A DNA stretch of 64,000 bases from Sphingobacteriaceae bacterium (GCA_947453445.1 CANGGP010000003.1:1-64000), one strand, 5' to 3'; positions 43,751 to 52,482 are shown, counted from the first letter of the stretch. Program-made: numbers and translations. Notes: generated by a model from the sequence alone, not told the origin.

Positions 43751-45004
43751 ATGCAATTAAAACGTGTAGTAGTTACCGGTCTCGGTGCTGTAACGCCGTT
43801 GGGCAATAGTGTTAATGACTATTGGAATAACCTCAAAAATGGCGTTAGCGGAGCCGCTAATATTACACGTTTTGATGCCTCTAAATTTAAAACCCGCTTC
43901 GCTTGCGAGGTAAAAGGTTTTAACCCGGAAGATTATTTTGACAAGAAAGAAGCCCGTAAATTGGACGCTTTTTCTTGGTATGGCATTGCAGCCAGCGTGC
44001 AAGCAGTGGCCGACGCAGGACTCGAAAATCCGGGCATCGACAAAAATGAAGTTGGTGTGATTTGGGGAAGCGGCATTGGTGGTTTGGATACTTTTCAAAC
44101 CGAAACCTTCGCCTTCGCAAAAGGTGACGGAACACCAAGATTTAATCCTTTTTTTATTCCTAAAATGATCGCCGACATCTGCAGCGGTCATATTTCTATG
44201 CGTTTTGGTTTCAGAGGACCAAACTTTACAACCGTTTCGGCTTGCGCTTCTTCTACAAATGCATTAATTGATGCTTTCAATTATATTCGTTTAGGTAAAG
44301 CCAATGCCATTGTAACCGGTGGTTCTGAAGCAGCTATTAACGAAAGTGGCATGGGTGGCTTTAACGCTTGCCAAGCCATGAGCACCCGCAACGAAGAGCC
44401 TTCAAAAGCCTCTCGCCCTTACGACAAAGAACGTGATGGCTTTGTGCTTGGCGAAGGCAGTGGCGCTATCGTTTTAGAAGAATTAGAACATGCCCTGGCC
44501 CGCGGAGCTAAAATTTACGCAGAAATTATTGGCGGAGGCATGAGTGCCGATGCACACCATATTACCGCCCCACACCCCGAAGGTTTAGGCGCAACACTGG
44601 TAATGAACCGCGCATTGAAAGATGCAGGCATTTTAACTACCGATGTTGATTATATCAATACACACGGTACCAGCACCCCATTGGGCGATGTGGCCGAACT
44701 AAAAGCTATCATCAATGTATTTGGTGACCATGCTTTTAAACTCAATATCAGCTCAACAAAAAGTATGACCGGCCATTTACTTGGTGCAGCGGGCGCCATC
44801 GAAGGCATCGCCACAATCATGTCGGTTGTCGATGATATCGTTCCTCCAACCATTAACCATGTAAACGTTGATCCCGAAATCGACCCGCGTTTAAATCTCA
44901 CCTTTAACGCCTCTCAAAAACGCACTGTCAATATTGCCATCAGCAATACTTTTGGCTTTGGCGGACACAATGCTGCTGTTGTGGTAAAGAAATTTAAAGC
45001 TTAA
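43751..45004 (+). CDS. fabF: Beta-ketoacyl-ACP synthase II
   Basis: Condenses malonyl-ACP with acyl-ACP in fatty acid elongation. The 417-residue enzyme has the Cys-His-His triad: cysteine in TVSACASSTNA near residue 164, histidine in NTHGTSTPLGD near 303 and histidine in STKSMTGHLLGAAG near 340. N-terminal RVVVTGLGAVTPLGN and length of just over 410 residues are family-typical. Part of acpP-fabF-rnc. Confidence 0.96.
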   Translation: MQLKRVVVTGLGAVTPLGNSVNDYWNNLKNGVSGAANITRFDASKFKTRFACEVKGFNPEDYFDKKEARKLDAFSWYGIAASVQAVADAGLENPGIDKNEVGVIWGSGIGGLDTFQTETFAFAKGDGTPRFNPFFIPKMIADICSGHISMRFGFRGPNFTTVSACASSTNALIDAFNYIRLGKANAIVTGGSEAAINESGMGGFNACQAMSTRNEEPSKASRPYDKERDGFVLGEGSGAIVLEELEHALARGAKIYAEIIGGGMSADAHHITAPHPEGLGATLVMNRALKDAGILTTDVDYINTHGTSTPLGDVAELKAIINVFGDHAFKLNISSTKSMTGHLLGAAGAIEGIATIMSVVDDIVPPTINHVNVDPEIDPRLNLTFNASQKRTVNIAISNTFGFGGHNAAVVVKKFKA

Positions 45005-45008
45005 TCTC

Positions 45009-45749
45009 TTGGCATTAAAACAGTTTTTTTCGTTTTTAGGAAATCATTCTGAAAAAGGCGATAAAAAATTTAAACAATGGGTTAAAAGCATCACCGGCTA
45101 CAGTCCCGTCAATTTATCTTTATACGTTCAAGCTTTTAATCACAGCTCGGCACTTCGAAAAAATGATTCGGTAAAAATTAGCAACGAAAGGCTCGAGTTT
45201 TTAGGCGATGCCATATTAGGTGCCATTGTTGCCGATTACCTCTTTAATATTTTTCCTTTAAAAGACGAAGGCTTTTTAACCCAACTGCGTAGCAAAATTG
45301 TAAATGGCTACTCACTTAAACATTTATCACTCAAATTTGGATTCGATATTTACCTCAAAGGCTCACTTACAAAAGAAGAAAAATTAAAATCAAGTGCTTA
45401 TGGCGATGCCTTTGAAGCCTTTGTTGGCGCTGTTTACCTCGATTTAGGATACAACAAAACCAAACAATTTGTAATCGCCAAAGTCATCAACACCCATCTC
45501 GACATCAATAGTTTGGTTAAAACCAACGAAGATTTTAAAAGCCAACTTCAAATTTATTGTCAAAAAAATAAATTTAACCTCGAATACCGATTGGTGTCGG
45601 AAGAAAAGGTTGGCAATCAAAAATTATTCGCCATTCAAGTGTTTATCGACGAAAAACCATACATTCGATTCGAGAGCTACAGCAAAAAATTGGCCGAACA
45701 AAAGGCTGCACAATTAACACTTCAAGAAATAAATCAAAGCATTGGCTAA
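45009..45749 (+). CDS. rnc: Ribonuclease III
   Basis: Cleaves double-stranded RNA, including the rRNA precursor. The 246-residue protein has the signature ERLEFLGDAILG at about residue 60 (catalytic Glu/Asp), the second acidic cluster in AYGDAFEAFVGAVYLDLGY near residue 133, and a C-terminal dsRNA-binding domain starting about residue 175 (FKSQLQIYCQKN, KKLAEQKAAQLTLQEI). The start is TTG 4 bases after the fabF stop; no ATG fits. The next gene starts within its last codons. Confidence 0.93.
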   Translation: MALKQFFSFLGNHSEKGDKKFKQWVKSITGYSPVNLSLYVQAFNHSSALRKNDSVKISNERLEFLGDAILGAIVADYLFNIFPLKDEGFLTQLRSKIVNGYSLKHLSLKFGFDIYLKGSLTKEEKLKSSAYGDAFEAFVGAVYLDLGYNKTKQFVIAKVINTHLDINSLVKTNEDFKSQLQIYCQKNKFNLEYRLVSEEKVGNQKLFAIQVFIDEKPYIRFESYSKKLAEQKAAQLTLQEINQSIG

Positions 45750-46227
45750 ACATGTTTTAAATACCGGTGATGATGAACTAAATTTTACACTCATCGGTAT
45801 TGCCTGCGCCGAAGACCAATACCGCATGATCAGCTTATTGAACGATGCTCTAAACATTCAACTTTATTTGAGCGATTATTTAGCGCTGCTTGCCAAGGAT
45901 GATAAAGTATTTAAATTTTCGCTTTTTCGCTTTGTGGATGAAGATTTAAGATTAGAAATTAACTGCATCCCAAACAACAGTAATTTTGAAGAACCACACA
46001 TTGAACAAGCCCAAAGTTTAGATTTGTTCAACGGCCTTAAGCTCGATGAAAGTAGTAAGTTGATTCGCGAATTGCCCAAAACCGACTATTTTCTAATGCT
46101 CAAAGGCGACGAATCACATACACATCAATTTGTGGTCATCGATAAACTCAAAAAAATTTCAGAAATTCTTCAAATTCAAAGCATCGAACCGCATGAGTTA
46201 TCGAGCAGAAAAAATCTTATTTTCTAA
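45742..46227 (+). CDS. IPExxxVDY family protein
   Basis: A 161-residue cytoplasmic protein of the Bacteroidota-specific family named for an IPExxxVDY motif, here in a variant ELPKTDYFLML near residues 112-122. The order fabF-rnc-IPExxxVDY is conserved in the phylum. It starts with TTG inside the last codons of rnc (8 bases overlap), and the first residues MAKHVLN fit family members. No function is established. Confidence 0.82.
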   Translation: MAKHVLNTGDDELNFTLIGIACAEDQYRMISLLNDALNIQLYLSDYLALLAKDDKVFKFSLFRFVDEDLRLEINCIPNNSNFEEPHIEQAQSLDLFNGLKLDESSKLIRELPKTDYFLMLKGDESHTHQFVVIDKLKKISEILQIQSIEPHELSSRKNLIF

Positions 46228-46251
46228 TTCTTTTCTTAATATCTTTAGGTG

Positions 46252-46902
46252 ATGGACGAATTTCAAAAGCACATTTCCCAATTAAGAGATGATTTTACAT
46301 TTAGCACATTAAGTGAAAAAGATGTCGAAGCAAACCCATTCTTTCAATTCGAAAAATGGTTGCTTGAAGCAGTGGCCTACAAAGTGCCCGAAGTACAAGC
46401 CATGCAGCTTTGCACCGTATCTGAGCGCAATAGTCCTTCATCACGCATTGTATATTTGCGTGAATTTAAAAATCACCAATTTACATTTTACGGAAATTAT
46501 TTATCCAAAAAAGGCATTCATTTAGAACACAACCCAAACGCGGCATTAAGCTTTTTTTGGCCGCAACTCGAACGACAAATAAGAATTGAAGGTGTTGTTA
46601 AAAAAATTTCAGCCGAATTAAGCGACCAATACTTTAATTCACGCCCCCGCGAATCGCAAATAGGCGCATGGGCATCCAATCAAAGTGAAACCATTCTAAC
46701 GCGCAACGAACTTGAAGAGAAAAATATTCATTTCGAAAAACAGTTTAAAAATATACCCGTTACACGGCCACCTCATTGGGGCGGTTGGAGCCTGGAAGCA
46801 AATTATTACGAGTTTTGGCAAGGCCGTAAAAGTCGATTACATGATAGAATTAGCTATTCCTTAACAGAAAATTCATGGCAACTTAACCGATTAGCACCAT
46901 AA
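46252..46902 (+). CDS. pdxH: Pyridoxamine 5'-phosphate oxidase
   Basis: Oxidises pyridoxamine/pyridoxine 5'-phosphate to PLP with FMN. The 216-residue protein starts at ATG 46252 (a GTG lies one codon earlier). Landmarks: a FMN-binding RIVYLREFKNHQFTFYGNY (around residues 65-83), FFWPQLERQIRIEGVVKKI and the C-terminal PPHWGGWSLEANYYEFWQGR with RLHDRISY, the catalytic/substrate arginine-histidine block. Complete and normal in length. Confidence 0.93.
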   Translation: MDEFQKHISQLRDDFTFSTLSEKDVEANPFFQFEKWLLEAVAYKVPEVQAMQLCTVSERNSPSSRIVYLREFKNHQFTFYGNYLSKKGIHLEHNPNAALSFFWPQLERQIRIEGVVKKISAELSDQYFNSRPRESQIGAWASNQSETILTRNELEEKNIHFEKQFKNIPVTRPPHWGGWSLEANYYEFWQGRKSRLHDRISYSLTENSWQLNRLAP

Positions 46903-46939
46903 ACTTAACGAGCCAAATCTACCTTCACACTCTATTGTG

Positions 46940-47338
46940 ATGAAGTCGATTGTATTTTTTGCCCTTACTTTAATTCTTTTTTCTTGTGCAAAGCAACAAG
47001 GCCTTTTGCAAGCTCCATCCTTGGTCTGCGATACATTAAAACCTATTCCGATTAATCTCTGCTTATTAAACGATTCCTCCTCCGTATCATACACCCGTGT
47101 TGTTAAAAAAATATTCGACAATAATTGTATGCCTTGTCATGCAAAACCGGGTTCAGGAGGCATTAATTTAGACACTTACGATCAATGCAAAGCAACCGCA
47201 CAAAGTGGACAACTTATTCCTATTGTTGTGTATAGCCCCGGCAACACCTTTATGCCCCCACCCCCTCAAAAACCTTTGGATTCGTGTGAAATAAAAGCCT
47301 TAAATTTATGGATTAAGCAAGGTTGTTTGCTTAATTGA
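46940..47338 (+). CDS. Mono-haem cytochrome c-like lipoprotein
   Basis: A 132-residue lipoprotein: signal with lipobox LFSC near residue 15, then a linker and a C-terminal domain with one CxxCH haem motif (CMPCH at about residue 63, IFDNNCMPCHAKPGS) and a candidate axial Met in NTFMPPPPQ. The layout, and the ending CEIKALNLWIKQGCLL, fit the planctomycete-like cytochrome c domain of Bacteroidota. It probably is periplasmic or outer-membrane anchored; electron partner unknown. One base separates its stop from the agmatinase gene start. Confidence 0.8.
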   Translation: MKSIVFFALTLILFSCAKQQGLLQAPSLVCDTLKPIPINLCLLNDSSSVSYTRVVKKIFDNNCMPCHAKPGSGGINLDTYDQCKATAQSGQLIPIVVYSPGNTFMPPPPQKPLDSCEIKALNLWIKQGCLLN

Positions 47339-47339
47339 T

Positions 47340-48395
47340 ATGACAAAAGAAGAAAAGATTTCACAATTCGACCCCAATGGCATTGGCCAGTTAAACGATG
47401 GCTTATTCGGTTTGCCATTTACTTTAGATGAATGCGAAACAGTTTTAATTCCTGTACCTTGGGAAGTAACTGTGAGTTACGGTGGCGGCACTGCCAATGG
47501 TCCTGAAGCCATACGCATGGCAAGCTACCAAGTTGATTTGTTCGACCCGCTGGTAAAAGATGCTTGGAAAAAAGGCATCGCCATGGAAGACATCGACACC
47601 AACATCCAAGAAAAAAGTAATCAATTGCGGCAATCTGCCGAACGTTACATCGAAGCCTTGGCCAATGGTGCCGATGAAAACGAACCTTCACTCAAAAAAA
47701 TAGCCCACAACATTCAATCCGAATGTGTGTGGCTTAACAATTGGGTGAAAGAAAAGGTTTTGCACCGTTTAAATCAAAACAAAATCGTTGGCTTAATTGG
47801 TGGCGACCACTCTGCACCATTGGGTATGATGCAAGCCTTGGCCGAAAAATTCAAAAGTTTTGCCGTACTGCAACTTGATGCACACGCCGATTTAAGAGAT
47901 GCCTACGAAGGTTTTGAGTTTTCACACGCCTCCATCATGTTTAACGCACTTAAAATTCCTCAAATTGAAAAGTTAGTGCAAGTTGGCATCCGCGACTATT
48001 GTGAGGCCGAGTTCAATTTAATTCAAAACAGCAATGGCCGTGTGGTTACATTTTTCGATCGTAATATCAAACAAACACAATACCATGGTGATAGTTGGGA
48101 CAGGATATGTAACCGCATCATTCGCGAACTGCCCCAACACATTTATTTAAGTTTCGACATTGATGCATTAGATCCTAAATTATGCCCGCACACCGGAACC
48201 CCCGTTGCCGGTGGATTTGAGACTGAACAAATTTTGTTTTTACTTGAAAAAATTGTGCAAAGCGGAAAAACCATCATTGCCTTCGACATCAATGAAGTAG
48301 CACCGGGAAGCGAAGAAGATGAATGGGACGCAAACGTAGCGGCCCGATTGTTATACAGAATTGCAAACCTTACAGCAATGAGTCAAAATCGCTAA
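47340..48395 (+). CDS. Agmatinase/arginase (ureohydrolase) family protein
   Basis: A 351-residue ureohydrolase. All manganese ligands are present: the histidine in IGGDHSAPLG near residue 155, the DAHAD motif (LQLDAHADLRDAY near 180) and the aspartates in SFDIDALDP near 273. The N-terminal GGGTANGPEAIRMAS also matches. Substrate may be agmatine, guanidinobutyrate or formiminoglutamate; family assignment alone does not decide. It is followed by a thioredoxin-like gene whose start overlaps its stop (TAATG). Confidence 0.88.
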   Translation: MTKEEKISQFDPNGIGQLNDGLFGLPFTLDECETVLIPVPWEVTVSYGGGTANGPEAIRMASYQVDLFDPLVKDAWKKGIAMEDIDTNIQEKSNQLRQSAERYIEALANGADENEPSLKKIAHNIQSECVWLNNWVKEKVLHRLNQNKIVGLIGGDHSAPLGMMQALAEKFKSFAVLQLDAHADLRDAYEGFEFSHASIMFNALKIPQIEKLVQVGIRDYCEAEFNLIQNSNGRVVTFFDRNIKQTQYHGDSWDRICNRIIRELPQHIYLSFDIDALDPKLCPHTGTPVAGGFETEQILFLLEKIVQSGKTIIAFDINEVAPGSEEDEWDANVAARLLYRIANLTAMSQNR

Positions 48396-49621
48396 TGCGC
48401 AAAATTTTATTCGCCATATTTCTTTTTTGCTCGGCTGCCATGTATTCAAAAAAATTAAAAGAAGGAATGTACAGGGCAGTGCTCGTGTTGGATGAAAAAA
48501 ACAACATCGAACTGCCTTTTAATTTTGATGTGCTTTACAAAAATAAAAAACCCCTTATTGTTATTCACAATGCCGACGAAAGAATTGAAGTGGATGAAAT
48601 ATTTTTAAAAGATGATTCTGTCATTTTTAAAATGCCTGTTTTCGACACTGAATTTAGGGCAAAAATGAACAAACAAGGCCTCGATGGGGTATGGATTAAC
48701 CACTACCGCAAAGAAAAAAACACCATCAAATTTAAAGCCAGCCACAACGATAACCGTCGCTTTATTGCCGAAAAATCAAACGGCCCGGCCTTGTTTGAAG
48801 GCAAATGGGAAGTAAGCTTTTCACCCAACAAACCCGATGCCTACAAAGCAATTGGACTTTTTCATCACATTGAACAAAGTCAATTGGTGTATGGTACATT
48901 TTTAACCGAAACGGGCGACTACCGTTATTTAGAAGGCACGCAAATCAATAATCAATTGTTTTTATCATGCTTCGATGGCAGCCATGCATTTTTATTCATC
49001 GCAAAATTAGATTCAAGCGGTCAATTATTTGGTGAGTTTTATAGCGGCAGCCATTGGAAAGAAAACTGGACAGGTTTAAAAAATGAAAAATTTGAACTTA
49101 AAAACGCCGAGCAAATCACACGGGTATTATCTGCCAATGCCAAACCAAATTTTAGCTTTTCGAATCTCAAAGCACAAATGGTTTCTTTAGAGGATGCAAA
49201 GTTTAAAAACAAACCTGTTCTTATACAAATAATGGGCAGCTGGTGCCCCAATTGTATGGATGAAAGCGCCTACCTATCGCCCATATACAGCCAATACAAA
49301 GACCAAGGATTTGAAATCATTGCCTTGGCTTTCGAAAAAACCGACAACATCGACTTGGCAAAAAAACAACTCAGTCGCCTGCAATTGCGATTTGGCATTC
49401 AATACGAAATTTTAACAACAGGTTTTAGCGGAAAAACAAAGGCCTCTGAATTGTTCCCAATGCTTTCAGAAATAAGCGCTTTTCCAACTTTAATTTTTTT
49501 AAATAAACAACATCAAATCGTAAAAGTACATACGGGTTTCAGCGGACCGGCCACCGGCAAGGCTTTTGAGGAGTTTAAATCGGCCACTGAATCATTTATC
49601 CACCAATTAATTAATCAATAA
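48395..49621 (+). CDS. TlpA-like thioredoxin-domain protein
   Basis: A secreted protein of 408 residues starting at the ATG at 48395 that overlaps the previous stop; the open frame extends 24 codons further upstream, but these lie in the agmatinase gene. A signal peptide (MRKILFAIFLFCSAAMYSK) is followed by an N-terminal beta-rich domain of about 240 residues of unknown type and a C-terminal TlpA/AhpC-TSA domain with active site WCPNC at about residue 283 (QIMGSWCPNCMDES). Likely reduces or isomerises periplasmic disulphides. Start overlaps the previous gene and the stop overlaps ribE. Confidence 0.82.
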   Translation: MRKILFAIFLFCSAAMYSKKLKEGMYRAVLVLDEKNNIELPFNFDVLYKNKKPLIVIHNADERIEVDEIFLKDDSVIFKMPVFDTEFRAKMNKQGLDGVWINHYRKEKNTIKFKASHNDNRRFIAEKSNGPALFEGKWEVSFSPNKPDAYKAIGLFHHIEQSQLVYGTFLTETGDYRYLEGTQINNQLFLSCFDGSHAFLFIAKLDSSGQLFGEFYSGSHWKENWTGLKNEKFELKNAEQITRVLSANAKPNFSFSNLKAQMVSLEDAKFKNKPVLIQIMGSWCPNCMDESAYLSPIYSQYKDQGFEIIALAFEKTDNIDLAKKQLSRLQLRFGIQYEILTTGFSGKTKASELFPMLSEISAFPTLIFLNKQHQIVKVHTGFSGPATGKAFEEFKSATESFIHQLINQ

Positions 49622-50208
49622 TGTTTACAGGAATCATCGAGAGCCTTGGCTGTCTTGAAAAAATAGAAAAAGAAAAAAGCAATGTCCATTTCAGTTTTTC
49701 TTCATCCATCAGTAAAGATTTAAAAATTGATCAAAGCGTAGCACACAATGGGGTTTGCTTAACAGTGGTGAACATTGTCGGCAATACGCATACCGTTACT
49801 GCCATTGAGGAAACACTTTTAAAAACCAATTTGGGTTTATTGCAAATAGGCGACCAAGTTAACCTCGAACGCTGTATGCCTGCAAACGGAAGATTTGACG
49901 GACATATTGTACAAGGCCATGTAGATACCACCGCTACTTGTTTGGCAATTAAAGATTTAAATGGCAGTTGGGAATATGTATTCGAACATGCCGACAGTCC
50001 TCAAAACATTACTGTTCAAAAAGGAAGCATTACCGTTAATGGCGTAAGCTTAACCGTTGTACAATCGAGCCCAAACAGCTTTTCGGTGTGCATTATCCCT
50101 TACACATACGAAAACACTTCCTTTAAAAGCATTAAAGTTGGAGACAAGATTAATTTAGAATTTGATGTGATCGGCAAATACGTTGCCCGTTTATTAAATC
50201 TTAAATAA
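49621..50208 (+). CDS. ribE: Riboflavin synthase, alpha subunit
   Basis: Dismutates two lumazine molecules into riboflavin. The 195-residue protein shows the internal duplication of lumazine-binding domains: MFTGIIESLG and HNGVCLTVVNIV in the first half, and GSITVNGVSLTVVQSS in the second, plus GRFDGHIVQGHVD between them. The start overlaps the previous stop (TAATG). The last 8 bases overlap the convergent YkgJ-type gene. No other rib gene is present here. Confidence 0.93.
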   Translation: MFTGIIESLGCLEKIEKEKSNVHFSFSSSISKDLKIDQSVAHNGVCLTVVNIVGNTHTVTAIEETLLKTNLGLLQIGDQVNLERCMPANGRFDGHIVQGHVDTTATCLAIKDLNGSWEYVFEHADSPQNITVQKGSITVNGVSLTVVQSSPNSFSVCIIPYTYENTSFKSIKVGDKINLEFDVIGKYVARLLNLK

Positions 50209-50692
50209 GGTTTATCTTTTTTTGCACCTTCTCAACAATGTCGAGCACAGCAGGACAAACCAAGGTGTTGCGAAAAGTGATATCAAGTATTTGATGCATT
50301 TTTTTTCTGTCGGTATGCGGATACTCCCTGCATGCGGTTGGTCTGTCGTTATAAATTTGACAGAGATTGTCGCTTTGCAAAAAAGCACATGGAGCTTGCT
50401 TTAAAACAAAATCGCCTTCTTCATCCATGAACAAATATTGTTGAATAAAGGCTCCAGGCTTCATTTTTAAGGCCTTGGCTGCCCTTTCAATGTCGTGCTG
50501 ATAAAATATAGGCGAAGTTGTTTTACAACAATTGGCGCAAGTTAAACAATTGGTTGTTGCAAAAACCTCATCGTGCGCTTGGTGAAAAACCAAGTCCAAG
50601 TTTTTTGGTACTTTTAATTTTAACTTTTTGAAAAAAGCTTGATTGTGGGTTTTAAGCTTTTGTGCTTTTTGATGAAATTCTTGCTCTTGCAT
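50201..50692 (-). CDS. YkgJ-type cysteine-cluster protein
   Basis: A 163-residue cytoplasmic protein of the YkgJ/CxxCxxCC family. The metal-binding cysteines are in NCLTCANCCKTTSPIF near residue 52, then CAFLQSDNLCQIYNDRPTACREYP near 105, and a final NTLVCPAV. The spacing C-x2-C-x2-CC is the family hallmark and likely binds zinc or an iron-sulphur cluster. Function unknown. It starts directly after the terminator of the bTHX gene. Confidence 0.85.
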   Translation of the reverse strand: MQEQEFHQKAQKLKTHNQAFFKKLKLKVPKNLDLVFHQAHDEVFATTNCLTCANCCKTTSPIFYQHDIERAAKALKMKPGAFIQQYLFMDEEGDFVLKQAPCAFLQSDNLCQIYNDRPTACREYPHTDRKKMHQILDITFRNTLVCPAVLDIVEKVQKKINLI

Positions 50693-50720
50693 AAAAAAAC
50701 TGCCACTTTTTGGGTGGCAG
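50693..50720 (-). terminator. Terminator after the bTHX gene
   Basis: A 7 bp stem CTGCCAC/GTGGCAG (50700-50706 with 50714-50720) with a 7-base loop; on the minus strand it is followed by seven T (50699-50693), which end right at the YkgJ-type start codon. It closes the bTHX gene at 50729. Confidence 0.8.
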
Positions 50721-50728
50721 TAAATTGG

Positions 50729-50902
50729 TTATTCCGCTTTTTTTGCTGCTTTTTTAGCGGCAGCTTTTTTAGGCGCTGCGGCCTTTGTTGTTGCAGCTTT
50801 AGCCGCACCTTTTTTAACAGCTTTCTTCTTTTTTGGTCTGGTTACACCGGTTGAACCAATATGAATTTTACCGCGTTTACTTCTTTTGTCGCCTTTTCCC
50901 AT
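50729..50902 (-). CDS. 30S ribosomal protein bTHX with Lys/Ala tail
   Basis: A 57-residue basic protein. The first 26 residues, MGKGDKRSKRGKIHIGSTGV and TRPKKK, are the bTHX (Thx) signature, a peptide that occupies a pocket at the top of the 30S head in Thermus. The remaining 30 residues are Lys/Ala repeats (KGAAKAATTKAAAPKKAAAK) like those of the mini-protein at 7086-7199. The start at 50902 is chosen on this motif; the open frame reaches 50950. Followed by a terminator. Confidence 0.85.
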   Translation of the reverse strand: MGKGDKRSKRGKIHIGSTGVTRPKKKKAVKKGAAKAATTKAAAPKKAAAKKAAKKAE

Positions 50903-50995
50903 AATGTTATTAATTTGGTATAAAAGTAAAAAATTATCTTTACCAAACAAACTCGAATACCAAACAGGTTTTCGAATACACTAAACAAAACGCTT

Positions 50996-51385
50996 ATCAA
51001 ATCAAAATTTCATAAAGAAGAACGCCTTTGCAGTAAAAAACAAATCGACTTTTTGTTTCGTGTTGGCAAAAGTGAGATGGTACATCCCATCAAGCTCATG
51101 ATCACCGAAACCGACATTGCACAAAAATTTCCGGCTAAAGCCATGTTTGTTGTGCCTAAGAAGAACTTTCGTAAAGCCCACGACCGTAATAAACTAAAAC
51201 GCCGAATGCGTGAAGCATACCGTTTAAACAAAGAAGAAGTATATACAAGCGCCAATGAGCAAAACAGAAAACTTCTTTTGTCGTTTATTTACATCGGCAA
51301 AAAAGCATGCGATTTTCAGGCTATCGAAACTTGCATCAAGCAATTAAATAAGAAAATTGAAAAAATAGTGTTGACTAAAAATTAG
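50996..51385 (+). CDS. rnpA: Ribonuclease P protein component, start codon unresolved
   Basis: RnpA assists the RNase P ribozyme in tRNA 5' maturation. The frame carries the expected N-terminal block FHKEERLCSKKQIDFLF (from 51008), the MITETDIAQKF region and the basic signature FRKAHDRNKLKRRMREAYR at about residues 55-75. However, from the in-frame stop at 50927-50929 to the TTG at 51053 there is no ATG, GTG or TTG in frame, and TTG 51053 would delete the conserved FHKEERLC block. ATC at 50996 is entered provisionally; an ATT at 50933 or a sequencing error are alternatives. End overlaps hemD by 4 bases. Confidence 0.85.
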   Translation: MKSKFHKEERLCSKKQIDFLFRVGKSEMVHPIKLMITETDIAQKFPAKAMFVVPKKNFRKAHDRNKLKRRMREAYRLNKEEVYTSANEQNRKLLLSFIYIGKKACDFQAIETCIKQLNKKIEKIVLTKN

Positions 51386-52467
51386 CGCTTGTTGGCTTCT
51401 TTAATATAAGCGTCCAAAGCACCTGTCATACTTGGGTTTTGAGGGTTTGGCGCAAAAATATCCAAGCGATAACCCAAGGCTTGAACGGTTTGGGCTGTTG
51501 AATAACCAAAAGCCGCAATGCGTGTATTGCCTTGTTTAAAATTCGGAAAATTGTGTTTCAGTGATTTAATACCTACCGGTGTAAAAAACACCAAAATATC
51601 TATATCAGCCAATGTTTTAATGTCACTTAAATCAGCAGCTACTGTTTTGTAAAAGGTGGCTTTTGTAAACGAAATCTTTACCTCATCCAAAAAATCAACA
51701 ATTTGCTCCTTTTGAACATCGCTGGCAGGCAGTAAAAATTTTTCGTTCTTATTCTTTCTGATTACGTCCACCAAGTCAATGATGGTGCCATGACCAAAAA
51801 ATATTTTACGCTTACGGTATTGAATGTATTTTTGTAAATAATAGGCTGTTTGTTCGTTGATGCAGAAATATTTCATGCTCTCAGGAACCGTAACGCGCAT
51901 TTCATTGCAAATTCTGAAATAATGGTCTACTGCTAATTTGCTGGTTAAAATTACAGCGCCATGTTCTAAAATATCAACACGCTGCAATCTAAATTCTTGC
52001 GCAGTTAATCCTTGAACCCTAATAAATTGACGAAAATTTACATTGATCGGATGTCGCTTCGCAAGCTCTAAATAAGGGTTTTTTTCATTTTCAGCAGGTT
52101 TTGGTTGCGACACCAAAATGTTCTTCACTTTATTTTTAGGGTAATTGCTTACCTCCACTTTTGGCGGAGGCGGCAAAGTTACAATCGGTTTCTTTTGGGT
52201 TTTTCGGGTGCGCTTTAATGATTGGGCTTTTTCAATGCTCTCTTTTGCAAGCTTGTCAACAATAACAATCTTCTCCTTCTTAGAAACAATCTTTATGGCT
52301 TTTTTTGGGGCTAATGCTTTTTTAATGGCCTTTTTCACCGCTTTTTTAACGATGGCCTTCTTTTTTGGTGTGGCTTTTTTTATAGTTAAGGCCTTCGAAG
52401 GTTTAAGCTTTTTTTTCGACTGATTTTTTGCTGCTTTCTTTTTTGCAGCGTTTGTTTTTAATGGCAT
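51382..52467 (-). CDS. hemD: Uroporphyrinogen-III synthase with long basic N-terminal extension
   Basis: The last 245 residues of this 361-residue protein match the Bacteroidota form of HemD: KNILVSQPKPAENEKNPYLE (from about 115), QFIRVQGLTAQEFRLQRVDI, VTVPESMKYFCINEQTAYYL and YRKRKIFFGHGTIID, all family-typical. The enzyme closes and inverts the tetrapyrrole ring. The first 110 residues are an added Lys/Ala/Ile tract (KKATPKKKAIVKKAVKKAIK and similar), similar to histone-like tails, with no counterpart in ordinary HemD. It starts 15 bases after the DUF4271 gene's stop and converges with rnpA. Confidence 0.86.
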   Translation of the reverse strand: MPLKTNAAKKKAAKNQSKKKLKPSKALTIKKATPKKKAIVKKAVKKAIKKALAPKKAIKIVSKKEKIVIVDKLAKESIEKAQSLKRTRKTQKKPIVTLPPPPKVEVSNYPKNKVKNILVSQPKPAENEKNPYLELAKRHPINVNFRQFIRVQGLTAQEFRLQRVDILEHGAVILTSKLAVDHYFRICNEMRVTVPESMKYFCINEQTAYYLQKYIQYRKRKIFFGHGTIIDLVDVIRKNKNEKFLLPASDVQKEQIVDFLDEVKISFTKATFYKTVAADLSDIKTLADIDILVFFTPVGIKSLKHNFPNFKQGNTRIAAFGYSTAQTVQALGYRLDIFAPNPQNPSMTGALDAYIKEANKR

Positions 52468-52482
52468 CTATTTGTCGATAGT

